From: Umezawaea beigongshangensis | Lineage (GTDB): Bacteria; Actinomycetota; Actinomycetes; Mycobacteriales; Pseudonocardiaceae | Direction: 5' to 3' | Assembly (NCBI RefSeq): GCF_016464305.1 | Contig: NZ_JAEIOJ010000015.1 | Span: 1 to 64,000, forward strand | Length of the DNA: 64,000 bases | Shown here: positions 55,287 to 63,486 of the stretch, in pieces | Position numbering within the stretch: position 1 is the stretch's first letter | Layout: each line of letters begins with the position of its first letter | Translations under genes and position numbers: made by a program | The notes under the pieces: model-generated | The model's database searches: none | What the model was told of the DNA's origin: nothing | Seen by the model: the letters and a program-made list of their open reading frames with translations, nothing else

Positions 55287-55337
55287 CCCCTGTGTCACCC
55301 ATTCAGATTCTCCTGCGGTCGTTCCAGGATGTGCGGC

Positions 55338-56162
55338 ATGACCTGTCCCGGCACCTCCAGCGCGCCCAAGCTCGACTTCGGCGGCACCACGCCGTACGAG
55401 GACTACGTGCACGCCTCCGCGCTGCACACCCTCCAGCGGCAGTGGTCCGACGACCCGCGCGAGATGTCGTTCCTGATGATCACGCAGGTGATGGAGCTGT
55501 ACTTCGGCCTGCTGGCGTTCGAGTGGCGGCAGACGCAGCGGGAGCTGCGGGCCGACGACCTGCGCGCCGCCGCGCGGACGCTGCGACGCAGCGAACTGCA
55601 CCTCCAGGCCCTCGACGCGGCGTGGCGGCCGATCGCGCGGATGACGCCGCGGGAGTTCAACTCCTTCCGCGACGCGCTGGGCGAGGGTTCGGGCTTCCAG
55701 TCGGGGATGTACCGCGAGGTGGAGTTCCTGCTCGGGGAGAAGTCGGCGTCGATGCTGGTGCCGCACCGCGCGGTCCCGGCCGTGCACGCCGCGCTGGAGG
55801 TGTCGCTGCACTCGCGCAGCCTCTACGACGACGTGCTCGCCGCCCTGCTGCGCCGCGGCCACGCCGTGCCGGAGGAGGTGCTCGCGCGGGACCTGAGCAA
55901 GCCGTACGCGCCGGACGAGGGCGTCGAGCGGGTGTGGACGGAGATCTACCGGGGCGACGCGAGCGACGAACTGGAACTGGGCGAGGCGCTGACCGACGTC
56001 GCGGAGGAGTTCACCCGCTGGCGGCACGACCACCTGCTGGCGACGCGGCGCGCGATGGGCGCCAAGGCGGGCACCGGCGGTTCGGCCGGGGTGGCCTGGC
56101 TGGAGAAGCGGGCGCAGCGCTCGATCTTCCCCGAGCTCTGGACCGCGAGGAGTCACGTGTGA
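55338..56162 (+). CDS. kynA: Tryptophan 2,3-dioxygenase
   Basis: 274 residues from ATG at 55338 (AGGATG eight bases before); ATG at 55329 is a close alternative. This haem enzyme opens the indole ring of tryptophan to N-formylkynurenine. Family features: F-G-G-T-T-P-Y-E-D-Y-V-H-A-S-A-L-H, F-L-M-I-T-Q-V-M-E-L-Y-F, and F-Q-S-G-M-Y-R-E-V-E-F. The end R-W-R-H-D-H-L-L-A-T-R-R-A-M-G-x-K-x-G-T-G-G-S-A-G holds the proximal His region. kynU overlaps its stop (GTGA). Confidence 0.95.
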   Translation: MTCPGTSSAPKLDFGGTTPYEDYVHASALHTLQRQWSDDPREMSFLMITQVMELYFGLLAFEWRQTQRELRADDLRAAARTLRRSELHLQALDAAWRPIARMTPREFNSFRDALGEGSGFQSGMYREVEFLLGEKSASMLVPHRAVPAVHAALEVSLHSRSLYDDVLAALLRRGHAVPEEVLARDLSKPYAPDEGVERVWTEIYRGDASDELELGEALTDVAEEFTRWRHDHLLATRRAMGAKAGTGGSAGVAWLEKRAQRSIFPELWTARSHV

Positions 56163-57343
56163 TCGACTCGGGTGTGGCCGCTCCCGCTCCCGCAGACCTG
56201 GACGCCGACGACCCGCTGGCGCCCGTGCGCGAGCTGTTCGACCTGGACGACGACGTCGTCTACCTGGACGGCAACTCCCTCGGCGCACCGCCGCGCGCGG
56301 TGGCGGAGCGGATGCGGCACGTGGTGCGCGAGCAGTGGGGCCGCCGGTTGATCCGCGCCTGGTCGGAGGGCTGGTGGGACGCCCCGCTGCGGGTGGGCGA
56401 CCGGATCGGCCGCCTCGTCGGAGCCGCGCCGGGCCAGGTCGTCGTGGGCGACTCGACGAGCGTGAACCTGTTCAAGGCCCTGGTCGGGGCGGTGCGCGCC
56501 AATCCGGGGCGCGACGAGATCGTGGTGGAAGCCTCGACGTTCCCCACCGACGGCTACATCGCGCGCTCGGTGGCCGAGCTGACCGGGCACGCGCTGCGCC
56601 CGGTGCCGCCCGACGAGCTGGCCGGGGCGCTGTCCGAGCGGACGGCGGTCGTGCTGCTCAACCACGTCGACTACCGGACGGGCCGCCTGCTGGACGCGGC
56701 GGCGCTGACCGAGCAGGTGCACGCGGCGGGCGCGCTGGTGGTCTGGGACCTCTGCCACAGCGCGGGCGTGCTGCCGGTCGAGCTGGACGCGCTGGGCGTG
56801 GACCTGGCCGTGGGCTGCACCTACAAGTTCCTCAACGGCGGGCCGGGAGCACCGGCGTTCCTGTACGTGCCGCACGCGGCGCAGGCGACGTTCTCGCAGC
56901 CGCTGACCGGCTGGGCGGGGCACCGCGAGCCGTTCGCGATGGAGGAGGGCTACGCGCCCGCCGGGGGTGTCGGGCGCGGCCGGGCGGGCACGCCCGACGT
57001 CCTGTCGATGCTCGCGCTGGACGCCGCCCTGGACGTGTGGGACGGCGTGGACCTGCGCGACGTGCGGGCCAAGGGGCTCGCGCTGACCGCGCTGTTCCGC
57101 GCGGCCGTGGAGGACCTGCCCGGCATCGGCGTGCTCACCCCGGCCGACGAGTGGCGCGGTCACCAGATCTCGCTGCGCCACGCGGACGCCCGCGCGGTGG
57201 TGGGCGAGCTGGTCGAGCGGAACGTGATCGGCGACCACCGGCCGCCGGACGTGCTGCGGTTCGGCTTCGCGCCGCTGTACGTGCGGTACGCCGACGCGCA
57301 GCGGGCGGCGGAGGTGCTGGCCGACGTCCTGCGGACCCGCTGA
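56159..57343 (+). CDS. kynU: Kynureninase
   Basis: 394 residues from GTG at 56159. This PLP enzyme splits kynurenine to anthranilate and alanine. Signature parts are V-Y-L-D-G-N-S-L-G, V-W-D-L-C-H-S-A-G and the PLP lysine in C-T-Y-K-F-L-N-G-G-P-G. It is coupled to kynA, but the middle step, formylkynurenine formamidase, has no gene nearby. Anthranilate may go to catabolism or to secondary metabolism; nothing here decides. Confidence 0.95.
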   Translation: MIDSGVAAPAPADLDADDPLAPVRELFDLDDDVVYLDGNSLGAPPRAVAERMRHVVREQWGRRLIRAWSEGWWDAPLRVGDRIGRLVGAAPGQVVVGDSTSVNLFKALVGAVRANPGRDEIVVEASTFPTDGYIARSVAELTGHALRPVPPDELAGALSERTAVVLLNHVDYRTGRLLDAAALTEQVHAAGALVVWDLCHSAGVLPVELDALGVDLAVGCTYKFLNGGPGAPAFLYVPHAAQATFSQPLTGWAGHREPFAMEEGYAPAGGVGRGRAGTPDVLSMLALDAALDVWDGVDLRDVRAKGLALTALFRAAVEDLPGIGVLTPADEWRGHQISLRHADARAVVGELVERNVIGDHRPPDVLRFGFAPLYVRYADAQRAAEVLADVLRTR

Positions 57344-57430
57344 CGTGTGAGCCGCGACACACCGTGCGATGTTCTGCTGCCCCCGCGGCGTCTTGAGGTC
57401 GACGACGACGCCGAGCAGGGGAGGACGACC

Positions 57431-57682
57431 GTGGGAACCCGCACCGGAGCCGTGGCGGCGGACGGCGCGTCCCCCGACGTCGACGTGGTGACGCCGGGCA
57501 CCGCTGACGAGGTGACGCTGGACGAGTCGCGCCCGGAGCACGTCCACGTCGCCTCGCCCGGACTGCCCGCCGTCTCGGCGACGTTCGACCTGCCCTCCGA
57601 CGCCGCGGACACGGCCGTGCGGGTGCCGTGGCCGAGCAGCGTCACCGGTCGGTCCGCACCGGCAGCGCGATGGGCGGCGTGA
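57431..57682 (+). CDS. Possible small protein after kynU
   Basis: 83 residues from GTG at 57431, with GGGGAGGA seven bases upstream. Third positions are nearly all G or C from this start onward, which suggests coding; the open frame before it does not. The product is rich in Val, Asp, Ala and Pro (VGTRTGAVAADGASPDVDVV) with no recognised motif. The 449-base gap 57344-57792 otherwise holds only the promoter of the next gene. It could be spurious. Confidence 0.4.
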   Translation: MGTRTGAVAADGASPDVDVVTPGTADEVTLDESRPEHVHVASPGLPAVSATFDLPSDAADTAVRVPWPSSVTGRSAPAARWAA

Positions 57683-57792
57683 GCTGACAGCGTTGTCGTC
57701 CCGAAGGGCCTCCGCGCGGCTCCTCGGGACGGGAGCGGGCACCGGGCCGGGGGACAGTGGCCCGACACGAACCACGAGGGGGAAGGACGATC

Positions 57793-58350
57793 ATGTCCGT
57801 CAGGACGAGGAACGCGGTGGCGCTGGTCGCGGCGTGGGCGGCGCTGACCGCGTGCACGTCGGTCTCCGGCGGTAGCCCGACCGCGCAGGACGAGCAGCCG
57901 GCCAGCCGCGACGGCGGATCGTCCTCGGCCACCGGCACGGCGTCCGCCGGTCCCGCCCCGTGCGGGTCCAAGCAGCTCGACGTGACGACGGCGGCGGTGC
58001 AGTCCCAGCAGATGGGCGTGGAGCTGTTCGAGATCCGCTTCACCGCGAAGGCGGGCGCGACCTGCACGCTCGTGGGCGCGCCGGACGACCTGATCTTCCA
58101 GAAGGGGACCTCCCCGCTCGGCGTCGACCAGGCCCCGGACGGGCCGGAGCCCGCGGAGAGCGTCGTGGTCACCGCGGACAGCCCGAAGGCGGTCTACGTG
58201 AGCGCGCCGTCGCCGGAGGAGGCCGGTGCGCAGGCATCTCGGGTCACGTTCACCCTGCCGGGCGGCAACGGCGACGCCGTCACCGTCGCCTGGCCGGGCG
58301 ATGTCAACGGTCCCGTGCGCGCCTCCAGGGTGGGCGACGTCGTCGGCTGA
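57793..58350 (+). CDS. Putative DUF4232-type lipoprotein
   Basis: 185 residues from ATG at 57793 with GGGGGAAGGA upstream. The lipobox L-T-A-C puts the lipid cysteine at 21. A Ser/Ala/Gly linker follows, and then a domain starting P-C-G-S-K-Q-L-D-V, with F-T-A-K-A-G-A-T-C-T-L-V-G and a G-x-A-x-x-V-S-A-P-like end, as in DUF4232 proteins. The two cysteines probably form a disulfide. Extracytoplasmic, function unknown. Confidence 0.78.
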   Translation: MSVRTRNAVALVAAWAALTACTSVSGGSPTAQDEQPASRDGGSSSATGTASAGPAPCGSKQLDVTTAAVQSQQMGVELFEIRFTAKAGATCTLVGAPDDLIFQKGTSPLGVDQAPDGPEPAESVVVTADSPKAVYVSAPSPEEAGAQASRVTFTLPGGNGDAVTVAWPGDVNGPVRASRVGDVVG

Positions 58351-58360
58351 CCGGGTCCGC

Positions 58361-59092
58361 TCAGGACACGGCGGCGTCGGCGATGCTCGTCGCCTCGCGG
58401 GCCCCGGCGACCAGCGCCTCGCACACGAACACGATCCAGCGGGTCAGGCCCTCCGGTTCGCCGCTCGCGAAGGCCGCGGACGCCGCCTCGTACTCGGCGG
58501 CACGCCGCAGGCAGGCCACCTCCGGCACGCCGAGCCCCTTGGGGTCGGTGCCGCTGACGATCGAGGTGAGCCGGGCCGCGGCGCGGGCGACGACGCCGCC
58601 CGCCACGTCGAACGGCGCGAGGCCGAGCAGCTCGCCGTGCACCACCGCCACGAGCAGCGGACCGGGCACGCGGGTGCCACCGGTGACCAGACCGGCCAGC
58701 AGGTCGAGCCGCTGCGACACGCCGGGCGCGGTGCGCGGGCGGCCAAGGTCGCCGTCGGCGACGAGGTCGGCGGCGGCCAGCACGTGCAGCCGCGCCAGCG
58801 CCTGGAGGGGTGCTCGCTGCCAGGTGGAGGACAGCACGCCGAGCGACTCGGCGACGCGCAGCGACCCGGCGAGCACGGGGTCGGAGACCTCTCCGTGCTC
58901 GGGGATCTCCGTGCTCCCGCCCTCCAGCGCGGCGGACGCGCGGGCGGCGCGCACGGACGCCTCGGCCGCCGTGGTGGCCCAGCCCCGCAGGTTCTGGCGG
59001 TGCCGGTGCACCTGGAAGACGGCGTCCTTCGCCCCGTTCACGGCGTCGGCGACGCCGGGCAGGTCGAGCAGCGGTGCCAGCGGATCGGTCAC
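58361..59092 (-). CDS. Fic-like protein with a decayed active-site motif
   Basis: 243 residues from GTG at 59092. Two segments recall Fic proteins: S-A-A-L-E-G-G near residue 53, like the Fic N-terminal S-x-x-I-E-G motif, and A-P-F-D-V-A-G-G-V-V-A-R in the position of H-P-F-x-x-G-N-G-R-x-x-R. The catalytic His is Ala and the Gly-Asn-Gly-Arg core is lost, so AMP transfer is unlikely. Similar proteins beside acs in actinobacteria are often labelled oxidoreductase without basis. Convergent with the lipoprotein gene, 10 bases apart. Confidence 0.6.
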   Translation of the reverse strand: MTDPLAPLLDLPGVADAVNGAKDAVFQVHRHRQNLRGWATTAAEASVRAARASAALEGGSTEIPEHGEVSDPVLAGSLRVAESLGVLSSTWQRAPLQALARLHVLAAADLVADGDLGRPRTAPGVSQRLDLLAGLVTGGTRVPGPLLVAVVHGELLGLAPFDVAGGVVARAAARLTSIVSGTDPKGLGVPEVACLRRAAEYEAASAAFASGEPEGLTRWIVFVCEALVAGAREATSIADAAVS

Positions 59093-59189
59093 GGCGGGGC
59101 ACAGTACCCGCGTCCGAAGCGGCCTGCTGACATCGCCCGGACGTGGCCGTTCTCCGAGGGCCACCGACGGATCGGCGCCGGGCACGAGC

Positions 59190-59392
59190 GCACGGCCCCC
59201 GAACACCGCGGCCGAGCTGACGTCGCTCACCAGGGCGTTCGCCGTGCTGGGCGCGCACCGCGCCGGGTGGCGCACCGCGTCCGCGAGGACGGTTCGCTGC
59301 GCGACACCGTCGTCCCCTCCGGCACGGCGACCGAGCGGCCCGACGTGCGGGAACGGCTCGCGGCCCGGCTCGGGCGGCCCGCGCTCGCGTGA
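59190..59392 (+). pseudogene. Possible frameshifted gene remnant upstream of acs
   Basis: Two plus-strand frames look coding one after the other. One around 59210-59280 reads A-A-E-L-T-S-L-T-R-A-F-A-V-L-G-A with third positions all G or C. From about 59267 another frame takes over (V-A-H-R-V-R-E-D-G-S-L-R-D-T-V-V) and ends at TGA 59392. One indel would join them. No homologue is recognised and no good start is seen; it may be chance. Confidence 0.25.
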
Positions 59393-59627
59393 GCCGTGCC
59401 GCTGGTCGCAGTGCACGTGTCGTTCAGCCGCATCCCGGCCACGACCGGGTGGCACACGGCGGCGGAGCCGGGTTACACAGTTGTCCACGCGTTTCGGGTG
59501 AACGCGGGCAGCCGCTCAGATTGGTCTGAACCTTTCTGGTCCACTGCCCTGTCGGAGCGGGCTCCGTCGCACTACGTTCGTCACCGAGTCGCACGGACTG
59601 GCGAGCCATTCAGGAGGTCTGAGCACC
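59393..59627 (+). promoter_or_regulatory. acs upstream region with imperfect DasR-like site
   Basis: 235 bases without a gene. ATTGGTCTGAACCTTT at 59520-59535 agrees with 11 of 16 positions of the DasR box consensus (ACTGGTCTAGACCAGT). This is a weak match and is noted only because acetyl-CoA synthetase and amino-sugar salvage genes share this region. AGGAGG precedes the acs start. Confidence 0.2.
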
Positions 59628-61616
59628 ATGACCCAGTCGCACGACCAGGGCGCCACCCTGGACAACCTGCTGAACGAGAGCAGGACGTTCCCGCCGAGCG
59701 AGGAGTTCGCCTCGCAGGCCAACGCGACCGCCGAGCTGTACGACCGGGCGAGCGCCGACCGGGAGGCGTTCTGGGCCGAGCAGGCCGACCGGCTGCACTG
59801 GGACACGCGGTGGAACCAGGTGCTCGACTGGTCGGACCCGCCGTTCGCGAAGTGGTTCGTCGGCGGCAAGCTCAACGTCGCCTACAACTGCGTCGACCGG
59901 CACGTCGAGTCCGGTCACGGCGACCAGGTCGCCGTCCACTGGGAGGGCGAGCCCGGCGACAGCCGCGCCATCACCTACGCCGAGCTCCAGCGCGAGGTGT
60001 CGAAGGCCGCCAACGCCCTGACGTCGCTGGGTCTGGAGGCCGGCGACCGCGTCGCGATCTACATGCCGATGATCCCCGAGGCGATCTTCTCGATCCTCGC
60101 CGTGGCACGGCTGGGCGCGACGCACTCCGTGGTCTTCGCCGGGTTCTCCGCCGAGGCGCTGCGCACCCGCATCGAGGACGCCTCCGCGAAGCTCGTGATC
60201 ACCACCGACGGCCAGTACCGGCGCGGCAAGCCCGTCGGCATCAAGGGCGCCGTGGACGAGGCCGTCGCCAAGACGTCCAGCGTCACCAACGTGATCGTCG
60301 TGAAGCGCACCGAGTCCGACGTGGAGTGGACGCAGGGCCGCGACCTGTGGTGGCACGACGTGGTCGACGCCCAGTCCGACCAGCACACGCCCGAGGCGTT
60401 CGACTCCGAGCACCCGCTGTTCATCCTCTACACGTCGGGCACGACGGGGAAGCCCAAGGGCATCCTGCACACCTCGGGCGGCTACCTCACGCAGGCCGCG
60501 TACACGCACGACGTGGTGTTCGACCTCAAGCCCGACAGCGACGTGTACTGGTGCACCGCCGACATCGGCTGGGTCACCGGGCACAGCTACATCGTCTACG
60601 GGCCGCTGGCCAACCGCGTGACGCAGGTCGTCTACGAGGGCACTCCCAACACGCCGCACGAGGGCAGGCACTGGGAGATCGTCCAGAAGTACGGCGTGTC
60701 CATCTACTACACGGCGCCGACGCTGATCCGCACGTTCATGAAGTGGGGCGCGGACATCCCCGCGAGGTACGACCTGTCGTCGCTGCGCGTGCTGGGCAGC
60801 GTCGGCGAGCCGATCAACCCCGAGGCGTGGATCTGGTACCGCGAGCACGTCGGCGCGAGCCGCACGCCGATCGTGGACACGTGGTGGCAGACCGAGACCG
60901 GCGCCATCATGATCTCGCCGCTGCCCGGCGTGATCTCCGCGAAGCCCGGCTCGGCGCAGCGGCCGCTGCCCGGCATCAGCGCGAAGGTCGTGGACGAGCA
61001 GGGCGTCGAGGTCGCGCACGGCGGTGGCGGCTACCTCGTGCTCGACCAGCCGTGGCCGTCGATGCTGCGCGGCATCTGGGGCGACGAGGCGCGCTACCGC
61101 GACACCTACTGGTCGCGGTTCGGCGAGGAGGGCTTCTACTTCGCCGGTGACGGCGCCAAGTACGACTCGGACGGCGACGTCTGGCTGCTCGGCCGGGTGG
61201 ACGACGTGATGAACGTGTCCGGGCACCGCATCTCGACCACCGAGGTCGAGTCGGCGCTCGTGTCGCACCCGACCGTGGCCGAGGCCGCCGTCGTCGGAGC
61301 GTCGGACCCGACCACGGGTCAGGGCATCGTCGCGTTCGTCATCCTGCGCGGCGGCGTCCCGCAGGACACGTCGTCCGGCGAGGAGGCGATCAAGGCGCTG
61401 CGCGAGCACGTGGCGAAGGAGATCGGCCCGATCGCGAAGCCCCGGCAGATCATGGTCGTGCCCGAGCTGCCGAAGACCCGCTCCGGCAAGATCATGCGCC
61501 GCCTGCTGCGCGACGTGGCGGAGAACCGCGAGGTCGGCGACGTCACGACGCTGGCGGACTCGTCGGTCATGGACCTGATCTCGACGGGTCTGAAGAAGGG
61601 GTCCGGCGAGGACTGA
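59628..61616 (+). CDS. acs: Acetyl-CoA synthetase
   Basis: 662 residues from ATG at 59628, with AGGAGG 14 bases upstream. It forms acetyl-CoA from acetate, ATP and CoA through acetyl-AMP. The adenylation P-loop is Y-T-S-G-T-T-G-K-P-K-G, the central motif D-T-W-W-Q-T-E-T-G, and near the end L-P-K-T-R-S-G-K-I-M-R-R holds the lysine that acetylation inactivates in relatives. Position equals Rv3667. An imperfect hairpin (61623-61663) follows the stop. Confidence 0.97.
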   Translation: MTQSHDQGATLDNLLNESRTFPPSEEFASQANATAELYDRASADREAFWAEQADRLHWDTRWNQVLDWSDPPFAKWFVGGKLNVAYNCVDRHVESGHGDQVAVHWEGEPGDSRAITYAELQREVSKAANALTSLGLEAGDRVAIYMPMIPEAIFSILAVARLGATHSVVFAGFSAEALRTRIEDASAKLVITTDGQYRRGKPVGIKGAVDEAVAKTSSVTNVIVVKRTESDVEWTQGRDLWWHDVVDAQSDQHTPEAFDSEHPLFILYTSGTTGKPKGILHTSGGYLTQAAYTHDVVFDLKPDSDVYWCTADIGWVTGHSYIVYGPLANRVTQVVYEGTPNTPHEGRHWEIVQKYGVSIYYTAPTLIRTFMKWGADIPARYDLSSLRVLGSVGEPINPEAWIWYREHVGASRTPIVDTWWQTETGAIMISPLPGVISAKPGSAQRPLPGISAKVVDEQGVEVAHGGGGYLVLDQPWPSMLRGIWGDEARYRDTYWSRFGEEGFYFAGDGAKYDSDGDVWLLGRVDDVMNVSGHRISTTEVESALVSHPTVAEAAVVGASDPTTGQGIVAFVILRGGVPQDTSSGEEAIKALREHVAKEIGPIAKPRQIMVVPELPKTRSGKIMRRLLRDVAENREVGDVTTLADSSVMDLISTGLKKGSGED

Positions 61617-61622
61617 TCCCGC

Positions 61623-61663
61623 TCCGCGAGAGGCGTCCCGGCCGTCGGGACGCCCCTCGCGGA
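61623..61663 (+). terminator. Hairpin terminator after acs
   Basis: 18-base arms (61623-61640 and 61646-61663) with one mismatch and a 5-base loop, seven bases past the acs stop. Confidence 0.65.
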
Positions 61664-61741
61664 CGAGTGGGTTAGGGTTACCGGCAGGTGCGCCGGGAAG
61701 TCTGGTCGGCAGTTCTGTCGCCACACCCTGGAGCCGATGAC

Positions 61742-62950
61742 GTGAACCGCCCTCAGCAGGTCGCCGCCGAGTTCGCCCGCTACCTGCGCACCGAGACCAC
61801 CGGCGGGCTGATCCTGCTGGGCGCCACCGCCGTCGCCCTGCTGTGGGCGAACTCCCCGGCCGGCCCCCTCTACGAGGCGATCCGCGACTTCCACGTCGGC
61901 CCGGCGTCGCTGCACCTGGACCTGTCGATCGGCGACTGGGCCAAGGACGGCCTGCTCGCGATCTTCTTCTTCGTGGCCGGTCTGGAGCTCAAGCGCGAAC
62001 TCATCCTGGGCGAGCTGTCCGACCTCCGAGCGGCGGCCCTCCCGGTGATCGCCGCGGTGGGCGGCATGGTCGTCCCGGCGCTGGTCGCGCTGGCCGTCGG
62101 CTGGGGCGAGCCCGGGATCGAACGGGCGTGGGCAATCCCCGTCGCCACGGACATCGCCTTCGCCCTCGGCGTCCTCGCGATCACCTCGTCCGGGCTGCCC
62201 AGCGGCCTGCGGGTGTTCCTGCTCAGCCTCGCCGTCGTCGACGACCTGGGCGCGATCCTCGTCATCGCGGTCCTGTTCACCTCGACGTTCGACCTGCTGG
62301 CCGCCGCCGGGGCGGTGCTGCTGCTCGTCCTCTACCGGTACCTCCAGCACAAGCGGGTGACGACTCCCCTGCTGTACGTGCCCATCGCCGTGGCCACCTG
62401 GGCGCTCGTGCACGCCGCCGGTGTGCACGCCACGATCGCCGGCGTGGCGCTGGCCCTGCTCACCCGCACCACGAAGGACCCCGGCGAGCACGAGTGCCCG
62501 GCCGTGCGCCTGGAGCACCGCCTCCAGCCCTGGTCCGCCGGGCTGGCCGTGCCGGTGTTCGCGCTGTTCGCGGCCGGGGTCCCGATCGGCGCGGAGGCCC
62601 TGCGCAGCACGTTCACCTCGCCCGTCCCGCTCGCCGTGCTGCTCGGTCTGGTCGTGGGCAAGGTCGTCGGCATCGTGGCGGCCTCCGCGCTGGCCGTCCT
62701 GCTCGGGCTCGCCGTGTGGCCGCGCGGCGCGGGACCGCGCGACGTCGTGGCGGTGGCGATGCTCGGCGGCGTCGGCTTCACCGTGAGCCTGCTCATCGCC
62801 GACCTCGCGCTCGACGGCGAGGCCGCCGAGCAGGCCAAGGCCGCCGTGCTCGTCGCCTCGCTCGTGGCCTCCCTCCTCGCCGCCGTCCTGCTGGTCCGGC
62901 GCAGCCGGGCGCACCAGCGCGCCGACGACGAGGACGACACGGACGCGTGA
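61742..62950 (+). CDS. nhaA: Na+/H+ antiporter NhaA
   Basis: 402 residues from GTG at 61742 (GGAG nine bases upstream); an earlier in-frame start at 61688 adds an atypical leader. About 12 helices. The ion-binding Asp pair is in L-A-V-V-D-D-L-G-A-I, and T-D-I-A-F-A-L-G precedes it, as in NhaA. The protein ejects sodium in exchange for protons and supports pH and salt balance. It ends in a charged tail (R-A-D-D-E-D-D-T-D-A). Confidence 0.95.
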   Translation: MNRPQQVAAEFARYLRTETTGGLILLGATAVALLWANSPAGPLYEAIRDFHVGPASLHLDLSIGDWAKDGLLAIFFFVAGLELKRELILGELSDLRAAALPVIAAVGGMVVPALVALAVGWGEPGIERAWAIPVATDIAFALGVLAITSSGLPSGLRVFLLSLAVVDDLGAILVIAVLFTSTFDLLAAAGAVLLLVLYRYLQHKRVTTPLLYVPIAVATWALVHAAGVHATIAGVALALLTRTTKDPGEHECPAVRLEHRLQPWSAGLAVPVFALFAAGVPIGAEALRSTFTSPVPLAVLLGLVVGKVVGIVAASALAVLLGLAVWPRGAGPRDVVAVAMLGGVGFTVSLLIADLALDGEAAEQAKAAVLVASLVASLLAAVLLVRRSRAHQRADDEDDTDA

Positions 62951-62998
62951 TCCCCCGGTCGGAGCGCCCGGCCACCGTGCGCATGGCACGATGACCGG

Positions 62999-63478
62999 GT
63001 GACCAGCGCGAGGGAGAACGCAGTGGGCAACGGCCGCGACGGGTTGCCGCCGGTTCCGTCGATTCCGCTGACCGCGGAGGATCTGGAGCAGGTGGTGGGC
63101 GAGACGTCGATCGGCGGTCTCGTCCGCGACGCCACGGCGCACCTGTCCACCCTGGTCAGAGCAGAGGTGGAGCTCGCGAGGTCCGAGGTCGCCGCGGAGA
63201 TCAAGAAGGGTGTGCGGGGCAGCGTCTACTTCATCGTCGCGCTGACGGTGCTGCTGTTCAGCCTGTTCTTCTTCTTCCTCGCCCTCGGGTTCCTGGGTTC
63301 GGACCTGGGGCTGCCCCTGTCGGCGTCCTTCGCCATCGTCTTCGTGCTGATGCTGCTGATCACCGCGGCGTTCGGCTTCCTGGGCTACAAGAAGGTGCGC
63401 AAGCTCAAGGCTCCGGAGAAGACCATCTCCTCGGCCAGGGACACCGTGGCCACCCTGCGGCACCGCGACGGCCGCTGA
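62999..63478 (+). CDS. Phage-holin-superfamily membrane protein (Rv3669-like)
   Basis: 159 residues from GTG at 62999. A soluble start leads to V-G-E-T-S-I-G-G-L-V-R-D-A-T-A-H-L-S-T-L-V-R-A-E-V-E-L-A-R-S-E-V, a heptad helix typical of the actinobacterial holin-like family. Two membrane helices (about 78-98 and 104-125) and a basic end follow. Despite the name, these are chromosomal proteins of unknown role, not phage genes. Next to the epoxide-hydrolase-like gene, as in M. tuberculosis. Confidence 0.85.
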   Translation: MTSARENAVGNGRDGLPPVPSIPLTAEDLEQVVGETSIGGLVRDATAHLSTLVRAEVELARSEVAAEIKKGVRGSVYFIVALTVLLFSLFFFFLALGFLGSDLGLPLSASFAIVFVLMLLITAAFGFLGYKKVRKLKAPEKTISSARDTVATLRHRDGR

Positions 63479-63486
63479 GCGTTCCG

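Noticed and set aside
62999-63478. Holin-like gene as evidence of a prophage
   Set aside because: This family is chromosomal and conserved next to acs and ephE-type genes in actinobacteria; no other phage gene is near.
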